A stretch of 12,929 nucleotides of DNA from Nitrospirae bacterium RIFCSPLOW2_12_42_9 (GTDB lineage: Bacteria > Nitrospirota > 9FT-COMBO-42-15 > HDB-SIOI813): contig MHER01000085.1 in NCBI GenBank assembly GCA_001805205.1, positions 1 through 12,929 on the forward strand, read 5' to 3'. Both the position numbers and the translations under genes were made by a program. This document shows, piece by piece, positions 1 through 6,447 of this stretch; the stretch's first letter is position 1; every line of letters begins with the position of its first letter. Under the pieces are notes generated by a model. That model was not told the DNA's origin. It did no database searches and saw only the letters and a program-made list of their open reading frames with translations.

Positions 1-109
1 TGCTGCACTGCACCTGCAAGGCCGTACCGCTCTCTTGCTGCTTTAGATATCTTTTGCTGCACTGCACCTGCAAGGCCGTACCGCTCTCTTGCTGCTTTAG
101 ATATCTTTT
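1..109. repeat. Perfect 54-bp tandem duplication at the contig edge
   Basis: Bases 1-55 are identical to 55-109, giving a 54-bp unit in two copies; the match breaks at 110 (c) versus 56 (g). The unit is 18 codons, so the aldolase frame stays open. An exact 55-base self-overlap at the very end of a contig is what a de Bruijn assembler with k=55 leaves when an edge loops on itself. I therefore read it as an assembly artefact or a collapsed local repeat, not as a confirmed genomic feature. Confidence 0.9.
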
Positions 110-1037
110 CCAACGTGTCAAAGTCAAGCTTAACTTTTGCTATGGTCCCATCAGGCAGCGGAACTCCACCATGTGTTGTTCCTGTCTGAACACTTATCTT
201 ACTTATACCCTTTAAAGAAGAACCTTTTTTTGAGAGTGTCTCTGAATATCCATCCATAAATGACCGGAGGTCTTCAACTGTACTGTTCTTCCCGCCCACT
301 TCACCTATCTCACCACCCACTGAGATGGTTACACCTCTGGGCTGAAGTTGTCTGATAAAGGAAGTAAGCTCGGCAGCCAACTCAAAGTTCAGACGCTGCT
401 GCTCTTTTAAATCCGGTTTTGAGAGATCAACCAGTGTAGAGGTGTCTATATCAATATTATAGAAGCTGGCCTCTATTGCCTCCTGAATTAGTTTCTTTAG
501 GGATGTTATTTCTTTTCCAGGGTCTTGCTGATATTTCTTGGCATTAGCCTGGAAGTGGTCACCCTGAATGAAGACGGGCCCTTTATACCCTTCCCTTAAT
601 GCTGCTGCAATCATGACAACTGCATACTCAGCAGGTGATTGGAAGGTATAACCTATCTCTGATCTTGCTATCTCAAAGATAAAGGCACCTGTATTGTTTT
701 TCTTTGCTGTCCTGTAAACAGCCCTTGCCACATCATAACTGAGTCCACGGATATTGATTGCAGGAACTGTGAACCCCTTAACCTCACCTTTTCCCATGGC
801 ATCATAAAGACCCTGTATAGAGGCAGACCTGATACCGAGTTCAAATGCAATGGCCTTTATAAGCCACCTTGTCTTATTTAATATCTCTGTATCTTCATTG
901 AAGACGGCATTAAATAATAATCTATCGACCAGATCGCCCTGTACTGCAGCCTCATTTATTATACTTACCCATCCATCCTCGATCTTTACAACACCCTTAA
1001 TTGAATCATTTAACTCTTGTAAGGATTTGTATCTCAT
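1..1037 (-). CDS. Class II (zinc) fructose-bisphosphate aldolase-like protein, 3' end cut by window edge
   Basis: The frame is open from an ATG at 1037 to the left edge (about 345 codons), with a strong Shine-Dalgarno sequence (AGGGAGGTG, around 1042-1050). I read a class II aldolase: after an N-terminal extension of about 85 residues comes GFTVPAINIRG, then a strand ending QGDHFQ, matching the Asp-His pair (catalytic Asp, Zn ligand) of the family. Next come SVGGEIGEVGG (the Glu-containing zinc-site strand) and THGGVPLPDG (a His-Gly ligand loop). Class II aldolases cleave ketose bisphosphates into dihydroxyacetone phosphate and an aldehyde in the cytoplasm; the exact sugar cannot be told here. 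The HAD gene lies 23 bp upstream on the same strand, so the two probably form an operon. The last 36 visible residues are an 18-residue unit (KISKAARERYGLAGAVQQ) in two copies, which is not normal for the family. See the repeat entry. Confidence 0.82.
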   Translation of the reverse strand, partial: MRYKSLQELNDSIKGVVKIEDGWVSIINEAAVQGDLVDRLLFNAVFNEDTEILNKTRWLIKAIAFELGIRSASIQGLYDAMGKGEVKGFTVPAINIRGLSYDVARAVYRTAKKNNTGAFIFEIARSEIGYTFQSPAEYAVVMIAAALREGYKGPVFIQGDHFQANAKKYQQDPGKEITSLKKLIQEAIEASFYNIDIDTSTLVDLSKPDLKEQQRLNFELAAELTSFIRQLQPRGVTISVGGEIGEVGGKNSTVEDLRSFMDGYSETLSKKGSSLKGISKISVQTGTTHGGVPLPDGTIAKVKLDFDTLEKISKAARERYGLAGAVQQKISKAARERYGLAGAVQ

Positions 1038-1060
1038 TTTACACCTCCCTTTAATCTTTC

Positions 1061-1744
1061 TTAGAATTTATTTATCAGGACTTCCAGTTCTTCAATCTTT
1101 ATCTCTGTCAAACTCTTTACTACCATGTCAGCCATTGTTAATCTATCCTGACCATACGTATTGGTAACAGCGATACACTTCATACCTGCTGAGTGGGCTG
1201 CTTCTATACCTGCAATGGAATCTTCGATAACCAGGCATTCTTCTGCCATGATCTCCTGCATGCCCTCTCCATTAAGCCCTTCCAGTGTCTTGTTAAAACA
1301 CTCAGGGTCAGGTTTCCCGTATTTTACATCTTCTGCACTCACAATCAATTCAAATGCAGAATGTATACCTGCGTAGCGTAAGACAAACTCTATCTCATGT
1401 CTCAAAGCGCCAGAGGCAATAGCGAGGCGATATTTATTTTGAACTGTTTTAATAAAATCCTTAACACCGGGGAATATAAAGAGGTCTTTCTTAATATATT
1501 CCATTAAATACCCGGTCTTTTTTTCTATGAGCGATTGAATCTGATTAGAAGGGTTATTTAACCCATGAGATTGAAGTACAGTAGCAAAACACCCCTTATC
1601 ATCCATGCCGAGGTATTTCTCGTAATACTCTTTTTCATTAAGGGATATCCCCATCTCCTTAAGTACCTTTTGAAACATCTTAAGGTGGACAGGTTCGCTA
1701 TCTGTAATTACACCATCAAAATCGAAAATAATTGCCTTTAACAT
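1061..1744 (-). CDS. HAD-superfamily hydrolase, beta-phosphoglucomutase/phosphatase-like
   Basis: A 227-residue cytoplasmic HAD protein. Motif I is FDFDGVITDSEP at residues 7-18 (nucleophile Asp8, acid/base Asp10). The helical C1 cap follows (LGMDDKG region). Motif II is IASGA, motif III the Lys of KYGKPDPECF, and motif IV VIEDSIAGIEAA (acidic pair, Mg2+). This order and length fit the beta-phosphoglucomutase/sugar-phosphate phosphatase branch; substrate and mutase-versus-phosphatase activity are not decidable from sequence. I chose the ATG at 1744, where homology begins; the frame can be extended to a TTG at 1816, but the added 24 residues are unlike the family. There is no Shine-Dalgarno sequence before 1744, and a promoter-like pair ends about 10 bases upstream, so the mRNA may be nearly leaderless. 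The aldolase gene follows in the same direction, suggesting a sugar-phosphate operon. Confidence 0.87.
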   Translation of the reverse strand: MLKAIIFDFDGVITDSEPVHLKMFQKVLKEMGISLNEKEYYEKYLGMDDKGCFATVLQSHGLNNPSNQIQSLIEKKTGYLMEYIKKDLFIFPGVKDFIKTVQNKYRLAIASGALRHEIEFVLRYAGIHSAFELIVSAEDVKYGKPDPECFNKTLEGLNGEGMQEIMAEECLVIEDSIAGIEAAHSAGMKCIAVTNTYGQDRLTMADMVVKSLTEIKIEELEVLINKF

Positions 1745-1754
1745 TGATAATGGC

Positions 1755-1784
1755 AATATAACATGAAGTGAAAGTCTGTTGCAA
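1755..1784 (-). promoter_or_regulatory. Candidate sigma-70-type promoter of the HAD-aldolase operon
   Basis: On the minus strand, TTGCAA (1784-1779) is followed after 18 bases by TATATT (1760-1755), 4/6 and 5/6 matches to the consensus. Transcription would start near 1748, only a few bases before the ATG at 1744. That agrees with the missing ribosome binding site. The surrounding DNA is AT-rich, so chance matches are likely. The opposite strand holds a TTGACA (1810-1815) facing the regulator gene, but I see only a poor -10 (TAGTGT) at 17 bp. Confidence 0.4.
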
Positions 1785-1863
1785 TATACAATGAAAAGAG
1801 ATTTAGTTATTGACAATTGAGATTTATTATTTTAGTGTTTTATTTAGTCTATAGGAGGGAAAA

Positions 1864-2994
1864 GTGGGTATAACTGAAGGCATCAAAGAAATACTCGTAG
1901 TAGATGATGAACCCCTGATAAGGGAGATAATCATACGTAAACTAAGCGAATTTGGCTATATTGCAACACCTGTAGAAAATGCCTTTGAGGCATTGAATAA
2001 GATGAGGGAGAAATCCTATCCATTAGTCCTCAGTGATATTATGATGCCTGGTATGGATGGGATTGAGCTCCTTAAAAGATTACGGTCACTATATCCGGAT
2101 ACAGCAGTAGTTATGATAACAGCAGTATCAAATGTAAATATAGCTATTGAGGCATTAAGGGAGGGTGCGTATGACTACCTTATTAAACCATTTAACTTTG
2201 AAGAGGTTGTATTAAGTGTCAAAAATGCATTTGAAAAGAGAGATCTGATACTTGAAAACAGGCTCTATCAGAAACATCTTGAGGCATTAGTGGAGAACCA
2301 GACATCAGAGATCAGGCAACTTTTATCGAGGGAGCAGGAGAGGTCATCGGAATTGAGCAAGGCCCTCGAAGAGATACAGATTACACATGATGCGACAATA
2401 GATGCCCTTTCTGCTGCCCTTGATTACAGGGACAATGAAACAGAAGGTCATTCACAGCGGGTTGTAAGATATAGTCTTGAAATAGGGAAGGTATTAGGGC
2501 TTGAAAGGCGTAACCTTGAAGTACTTGCCCGTGGCACCCTTTTACACGACATAGGGAAGATAGGTGTACCTGATTCTATTCTATGGAAGCCCGGTAAACT
2601 TACAGATGAAGAGTGGGTTGAGATGCGTAAACATGTTGAATATGGGTTTAAAATGCTCAAAAGTATCCATTTTCTTAGAGACGCAGCCCTGATAGTACAG
2701 CATCATCATGAGAGGTATGATGGTTCCGGGTATCCAGATCGCATGAGCGGAGACAATATTATAATCGGGGCAAGGATATTTGCAATCGCTGATACTTATG
2801 ATGCCATGACTACTGACAGGCCATACAGAAAGGCACTTACAGACAGGGATGCCAGAGAAGAGATAAAAAGGTGCAATGGCACCCAATTTGATCCTAAAAT
2901 AACTGAGGCATTTTTCCAGATACCTGTTGAGCAGTGGTTTAATATAAAGGATGATGTCGATAAACAGTTAAGGAGATATAAAGAGAGGATTTGA
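1864..2994 (+). CDS. Response regulator with HD-GYP domain (predicted c-di-GMP phosphodiesterase, RpfG-like)
   Basis: A 376-residue cytoplasmic protein starting at GTG 1864, five bases after a clear AGGAGG (1853-1858). Residues about 8-125 are a receiver domain: acidic pair Asp14/Asp15, phosphoacceptor Asp58 (LSDIMMPGMDG), Thr86 and Lys108 (YLIKPF). A probable coiled coil (about 130-175) leads to an HD-GYP domain (about 175-365) with HDIGK at 228-232, HHHERYDGSGYPD at 280-292 and the helix IFAIADTYDAM. All signature residues, including the GYP triplet, are present. HD-GYP enzymes hydrolyse cyclic di-GMP to pGpG/GMP, and here phosphorylation by a histidine kinase would set the activity. No kinase gene is in the window, so the regulator is an orphan as far as can be seen. 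It is divergent from the HAD gene, and its stop lies 3 bp from the stop of RNase G with no visible terminator hairpin between. Confidence 0.93.
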   Translation: MGITEGIKEILVVDDEPLIREIIIRKLSEFGYIATPVENAFEALNKMREKSYPLVLSDIMMPGMDGIELLKRLRSLYPDTAVVMITAVSNVNIAIEALREGAYDYLIKPFNFEEVVLSVKNAFEKRDLILENRLYQKHLEALVENQTSEIRQLLSREQERSSELSKALEEIQITHDATIDALSAALDYRDNETEGHSQRVVRYSLEIGKVLGLERRNLEVLARGTLLHDIGKIGVPDSILWKPGKLTDEEWVEMRKHVEYGFKMLKSIHFLRDAALIVQHHHERYDGSGYPDRMSGDNIIIGARIFAIADTYDAMTTDRPYRKALTDRDAREEIKRCNGTQFDPKITEAFFQIPVEQWFNIKDDVDKQLRRYKERI

Positions 2995-2997
2995 GAT

Positions 2998-4497
2998 TTA
3001 ATTTGTCAGTATATCATACTCCTCGATGTGAACACCCTTATCACCCTTGATTACAATCCGTTTCTGATATTCCTTTTCCAGTTCTTCAATTATCTGTCTT
3101 TCTTCATCCAGAATAAGACTGGCCACAACCGGGTGAACAGTTACAATGATCTTCTTGTCTTTTGTTGTGCGTGCTAATTTTCTGATCTTCCTGAATATCT
3201 CATAACATATGGTGGTAGCAGACTTTGTATAACCACGACCACTACAGTAGCTGCATGGTTCACACAAGGTTCTCATAATATTTTCCCGTGTCCTCTTTCT
3301 CGACATCTCAATCAGGCCCAATTCTGACATCCTGATAATATTGGTTCGTACACGGTCTTCCTGAAAAGACTCCTGCATCGTATTAAATACCTTATCCCGG
3401 TTTTTCTCCTTTTCCATGTCAATGTAGTCAATTATTATTATCCCGCCTATGTTTCGAAGGCGGAGTTGATATGCCACCTCTTTCACTGCCTCTAAATTAG
3501 TCAGGGTTATAGTCTCCTCAGGGTCTCTCTTGCCTACATATTTACCGGTGTTTACATCTATAACTGTGAGTGCCTCTGTATGATCAATCACTATATATCC
3601 GCCTGATTTCAGCCATACCTTTTTATCGAGGGCCTTGTTTAACTCTGCCTCAATATCATAGGCTTCAAATATATGTTCTTCACCCTCATAAAGCTCCACC
3701 CTTGGGAGCATGGCAGGCAGGTATAAACGAACAAACTCCTTTATCCTTTCATACTCTGTTTTTGAATCAATTACCAGTCTGTCCACTTTGGTTGTGAACA
3801 TATCACGTATCGTACGGAATATAAGGTCAAGCTCTGAATATACGAGGGCAGGCGCTGATGCGGTTTCCTTCTTTTTCTGTACATTTTGCCAGAGGAGTTC
3901 GAGGAATTCGGCATCAGCAATCAGGGACTCTTTATCCACACTTTCGCTTGCAGTCCTTACAATAAAACCTGATCCCGGTTTTTTTATCGCCTGAACCATC
4001 TCTTTCAATCTTGCCCGCTCTTTATTGTCCTTTATCCGCCTGGATATGCCTATATGTTCTACTGTTGGCATAAGCACTAAATATCTGCCTGGAAGCGACA
4101 CATAAGATGTAATGCGTGCGCCCTTCGTACCTATAGGTTCTTTTGACACCTGGACCATTATCTCCTGGCCTTCCTGTAATATGTCCTCTATGCTGTGCTG
4201 TGTGGTTGATCTGAACTCCATCTTCCCCTCTAAACCTTCTTCTTCAATCATCCTGGCATATTCCTCTGCATCAGCGCCTGCATCAGTAACATATAAGAAT
4301 GCAGCACGCTCAAGCCCTATGTCAACAAAGGCTGCCTGAATTCCCGGCAGGATCTTTACAACCTTGCCCTTGTATATATTCCCTGCAACGCCGCTCTCTT
4401 TCCTCCTGTCAATATAAAGCTCAGACACCTCTTTGTTCTCAAGGAGGGCAACCCTTGTCTCTTCAGTTGTGGCATTAATGATTATTTCAGTAGCCAT
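2998..4497 (-). CDS. rng: Ribonuclease G (RNase E/G family)
   Basis: A 499-residue endoribonuclease of the RNase E/G family, acting in rRNA maturation and mRNA decay in the cytoplasm. An S1 RNA-binding domain spans about residues 36-130 (GNIYKGKVVKILPGIQAAFVDIG onward). The DNase I-like catalytic part holds the Mg2+ aspartates Asp314 (VIDVNTGKY) and Asp357 (IIIIDYIDM), with IGGIIIIDYIDM as the family signature. The zinc-link region carries CEPCSYC (Cys412, 415, 418). The protein stops soon after, without the long disordered scaffold of RNase E, so RNase G is the better name. The ATG at 4497 has no recognisable Shine-Dalgarno sequence. It begins only 21 bp after the tnpB stop, so the mobile remnant lies directly against its 5' end and may have replaced its native promoter. 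Confidence 0.94.
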   Translation of the reverse strand: MATEIIINATTEETRVALLENKEVSELYIDRRKESGVAGNIYKGKVVKILPGIQAAFVDIGLERAAFLYVTDAGADAEEYARMIEEEGLEGKMEFRSTTQHSIEDILQEGQEIMVQVSKEPIGTKGARITSYVSLPGRYLVLMPTVEHIGISRRIKDNKERARLKEMVQAIKKPGSGFIVRTASESVDKESLIADAEFLELLWQNVQKKKETASAPALVYSELDLIFRTIRDMFTTKVDRLVIDSKTEYERIKEFVRLYLPAMLPRVELYEGEEHIFEAYDIEAELNKALDKKVWLKSGGYIVIDHTEALTVIDVNTGKYVGKRDPEETITLTNLEAVKEVAYQLRLRNIGGIIIIDYIDMEKEKNRDKVFNTMQESFQEDRVRTNIIRMSELGLIEMSRKRTRENIMRTLCEPCSYCSGRGYTKSATTICYEIFRKIRKLARTTKDKKIIVTVHPVVASLILDEERQIIEELEKEYQKRIVIKGDKGVHIEEYDILTN

Positions 4498-4518
4498 ATA
4501 CTGTTACTGAAAATGTAT

Positions 4519-5982
4519 TCAAACATAATCAGTCCTTTCGCTCTCCGATTGACCTGTTTTAATAACAGAGTATCTGGAGTCCTGGTTGGACAGTCTCAAC
4601 CGTTCCTGCAAGATGTCTTTGACCTTACGATATGGCGTATAAACCGTTATATCGGGGTCAGACATCCTTGTAAGATAATTTAATGCGGCGTTGTGGTCAG
4701 CATCCAGAACCCCGTGAACCTCACAGTAAAATTTATCACCATTACGGACACCGAAGCGCCCGCATAGATGACAAATCTGCGAACCGTATGCCGAATTCAC
4801 AACGACCTGCTGAACACCGTTCAGCATTACTTTATAATCAATTCGTTCCTGCAAATAACCTTTTAACCATGATGAAAAATATCTTTTAACATTCTTCGAT
4901 AGTTTCTTATTCCAATTCGTAAATCTAAGGTCTTCTGTAACCATTACTGCTGGTCTTTCTTCTGTAATAAACCGGTTAAGAGATAGATTAATAAATTGTT
5001 TTATCTCGTTCAGGTTGATCTCTTTTTGATAAAAATATTTCCTTTTGCCGAGATTGTTCTTTTTGATAATCTCGGACTTGACAATATCCCCTTTCTTTTC
5101 GTATTTATCAGTCAAAGCACGAATCTTATTTCGCTTCTTATTTTTTTCTGAAAGTCTGTCAGATTCTTTCTTTAGAAGTTGATTAAACTGTTCGCCATAT
5201 TTCCTGCCGCTGCTTGAGGTAATTACCTCACTAAAACCCTTGTCAATCGCCCTTTTATCTTTGCCTTCTATTGGATTTACCTGTATATCCTCTGCCTGAT
5301 GTATTTCTATATGTTTACCTTTTAGCACAATCCTTAAATTTCCTGTTGACTCTGTAGAAGATGTCATTTGAAGTCTTACCCTTTTTCTTGGTGTTAGTCC
5401 CATAATCCCTATCCAGGTCCTTCCCTTATTATCTTTGTGAATGTCATACATATTCCGGTCTATCTGAAATGAACGGTTTTTATTCTGATAGGATTTTGTC
5501 CTAAGATATTTTCTTGACCTGCTTTTAAGATATTTGTGTATTTTATCTCTACGAATGTCCTTATCCTTAAAGATTTCAGGAAGGTCAAAGGATTGAAAGG
5601 TTATTGCCTTATATAAAAGTATTGATGCTTTAAGAAGATAAAATGCATAATGTTTCTCAACTTCTGTATAGTTTTTGTTTTTATAAATATTATTCTTTAT
5701 CTTTCTAAACCCATTAGACCAATTTGATTTAATATTAGAAAAAACTTCATCAACTGCCTGCTTCCAATAACGAGCCTGGAGACCAAATTTATTAGCATAG
5801 TTTGTTTTAACCCATTCATTTCTTATCTGTCGGGGATAAGAAAGATAATTTAATCCTGATATAGAACCGTATCTTTGAAAAACCTCATTTTTAACAGAGG
5901 TATATCTTAATGCTATCTCGTATAGCTCGTTGAGTTTACTCTGGGTAGCATTAAAACAGTAATTTTTAATTGTCTTTTTCAC
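4519..5982 (-). CDS. tnpB: TnpB-type RNA-guided nuclease of an IS607/IS605-like element
   Basis: A 487-residue protein, somewhat long for TnpB (typically near 400). It begins at GTG 5982 behind AGGAG (5992-5996), and is rich in Lys/Asn and AT-rich DNA compared with neighbours. The split RuvC-like site is complete: Asp247 (RAIDKGF), Glu350 (VMVTEDLRF) and Asp429 (LDADHNAALN). Between the second and third motif is a zinc ribbon, CHLC at 404-407 and CEVH at 420-423, so the fourth ligand would be His instead of the usual Cys. TnpB proteins are known as guide-RNA (omega RNA) directed nucleases ancestral to Cas12, helping their transposon to persist. The omega RNA is normally encoded across the 3' end of the gene and beyond; here that zone (about 4500-4620) abuts the start of rng. 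The partner recombinase is reduced to a fragment, so the element is probably immobile by itself, though the nuclease looks functional. Confidence 0.88.
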   Translation of the reverse strand: MKKTIKNYCFNATQSKLNELYEIALRYTSVKNEVFQRYGSISGLNYLSYPRQIRNEWVKTNYANKFGLQARYWKQAVDEVFSNIKSNWSNGFRKIKNNIYKNKNYTEVEKHYAFYLLKASILLYKAITFQSFDLPEIFKDKDIRRDKIHKYLKSRSRKYLRTKSYQNKNRSFQIDRNMYDIHKDNKGRTWIGIMGLTPRKRVRLQMTSSTESTGNLRIVLKGKHIEIHQAEDIQVNPIEGKDKRAIDKGFSEVITSSSGRKYGEQFNQLLKKESDRLSEKNKKRNKIRALTDKYEKKGDIVKSEIIKKNNLGKRKYFYQKEINLNEIKQFINLSLNRFITEERPAVMVTEDLRFTNWNKKLSKNVKRYFSSWLKGYLQERIDYKVMLNGVQQVVVNSAYGSQICHLCGRFGVRNGDKFYCEVHGVLDADHNAALNYLTRMSDPDITVYTPYRKVKDILQERLRLSNQDSRYSVIKTGQSESERTDYV

Positions 5983-6001
5983 CTGTAAATGCTCCTAAAT
6001 T

Positions 6002-6050
6002 GTCATTGCGAGCGAAGCGAAGCAATCTCGTCCTTTGGGATTGCTTCGGG
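6002..6050. repeat. REP-like palindromic element
   Basis: The sequence cattgcgagcgaagcgaagc with following aatctcg resembles REP-type elements scattered in many genomes. Arms CGAAGCAATC (6018-6027) and GATTGCTTCG (6039-6048) form a perfect 10-bp stem with an 11-base loop. A second, overlapping pairing is ATTGC (6005-6009) with GCAAT (6022-6026). It lies between the HTH fragment and tnpB and encodes the last residues of the HTH peptide. As a hairpin within a transcript it could also lower downstream expression or mark mRNA ends. Confidence 0.75.
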
Positions 6051-6215
6051 ACTTGCCTTTTGCCCTATGTATTCGAGATATTGGTCATGGATATAATATC
6101 TTCTCTTGAGCTTGTTTCTATATGCTTTAAATATCCCTTCTCTATCCCATCGTTGTAATGTTTGAACTGATTTACCTGTCAGTTTTGCAAATTCATTTAA
6201 TCTATATATCTTCAT
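6003..6215 (-). pseudogene. Truncated IS607-type serine recombinase: MerR-like HTH domain only
   Basis: A 70-codon frame from ATG 6215. Residues 1-53 match the N-terminal DNA-binding domain of IS607 TnpA: a helix-turn-helix with FAKLTGKSVQTLQRWDREG (8-26) and a basic wing KLKRRYYIHDQYLEYIG (35-51). In full TnpA (about 200 residues) a resolvase-type catalytic domain with the nucleophilic Ser follows. Here residues from about 53 (KASPEAIPKDEIASLRSQ) are instead read from the REP-like hairpin, which also provides the stop. The most likely reading is a deletion or REP-associated rearrangement that removed the catalytic domain. The remaining fold is complete as a DNA-binding domain, so it may still be made and bind DNA, for example as a repressor of its own and tnpB transcription. 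No Shine-Dalgarno sequence is visible; the start codon lies inside a perfect palindrome. Confidence 0.78.
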
Positions 6216-6228
6216 AATGAAGATATAT
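6204..6228. promoter_or_regulatory. Perfect 12-bp inverted repeat over the HTH start codon (candidate operator)
   Basis: ATATATCTTCAT (6204-6215), one central base (6216), then ATGAAGATATAT (6217-6228): all 12 positions pair. The ATG of the MerR-like HTH fragment (6215-6213) is inside the left arm. A dyad of this size beside a gene for a DNA-binding protein suggests an operator or a recombinase binding site at the element's end. In RNA it would hide the start codon in a hairpin. The AT-rich context raises the chance expectation, but not for a 12/12 match. Confidence 0.6.
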
Positions 6229-6261
6229 CCATATCATATAAATATAAAAGTCAAGAACTAT

Positions 6262-6447
6262 TCATAACTCTCCTCTTTTTAGCTTATCTCTGATCTCCTT
6301 TGCCTTTTTGGGCATCGCCTTGTAGAAGAACTCCATCTGGGCCTCAAGCCACCTGAGTTTCTCTATCGCAGGTTTTTTTCTGTATGCTTCTATCTCTTCT
6401 TTTGTTCTGTAATAAAGTAGTGGTTTAGCTTTCATCTTTCCATTCAT
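6262..6447 (-). CDS. Small basic protein paired with nucleotidyltransferase (possible antitoxin or partner)
   Basis: A 61-residue protein from ATG 6447, or 57 residues from the second in-frame ATG at 6435. The latter (MKAKPLLYYRTKEE...) is where I expect the conserved part to begin. It is helical, charged and Trp/Tyr-containing (LRWLEAQMEFFYKAMPKKAKEIRDKL), with no signal peptide or membrane segment. Either start overlaps the end of the nucleotidyltransferase gene (stop 6425), so the two are translationally coupled. I recall similar short proteins beside nucleotidyltransferases, but no assigned function. By position it could be an antitoxin or accessory subunit; it does not look like HepT, which is longer and HEPN-type. 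Confidence 0.6.
   Translation of the reverse strand: MNGKMKAKPLLYYRTKEEIEAYRKKPAIEKLRWLEAQMEFFYKAMPKKAKEIRDKLKRGEL

Larger units (their letters stand above)
4500..6228 (-). mobile_element. IS607-like element remnant (truncated tnpA + intact tnpB)
   Basis: The order MerR-type HTH of a serine recombinase followed by tnpB on one strand is the IS607 plan. Only about 53 residues of the recombinase remain, and the catalytic serine domain is missing. IS607 elements make no target duplications and have no terminal inverted repeats, so I cannot define the ends; the boundaries given are approximate, from the palindrome at the HTH start to the rng start. The stretch is visibly more AT-rich and Lys/Asn-coding than the cas genes and rng. 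Confidence 0.65.

Noticed and set aside
850..1381. Plus-strand frames over the aldolase and HAD genes
   Set aside because: They are antisense to clearly conserved genes, have odd compositions, and show no recognisable domain.
1745..1816. Longer N-terminus for the HAD protein from the TTG at 1816
   Set aside because: The added residues precede the usual start at the first beta strand (LKAIIFDFDG) and no ribosome site supports the TTG.
2990..3002. Bidirectional terminator between the HD-GYP gene and rng
   Set aside because: The stops are 3 bp apart and no inverted repeat with a T-run is visible in or around them.
4519..5982. Nuclease-dead TnpB-derived repressor (TldR-like)
   Set aside because: All three RuvC acidic residues appear intact, which argues for an active nuclease rather than a dead regulator.
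5970..6158. Plus-strand frame reading through the REP-like element and HTH fragment
   Set aside because: The peptide (LSLRAKRSNLV...) is the translated REP repeat plus the antisense of the HTH domain, a frequent false gene at such repeats.
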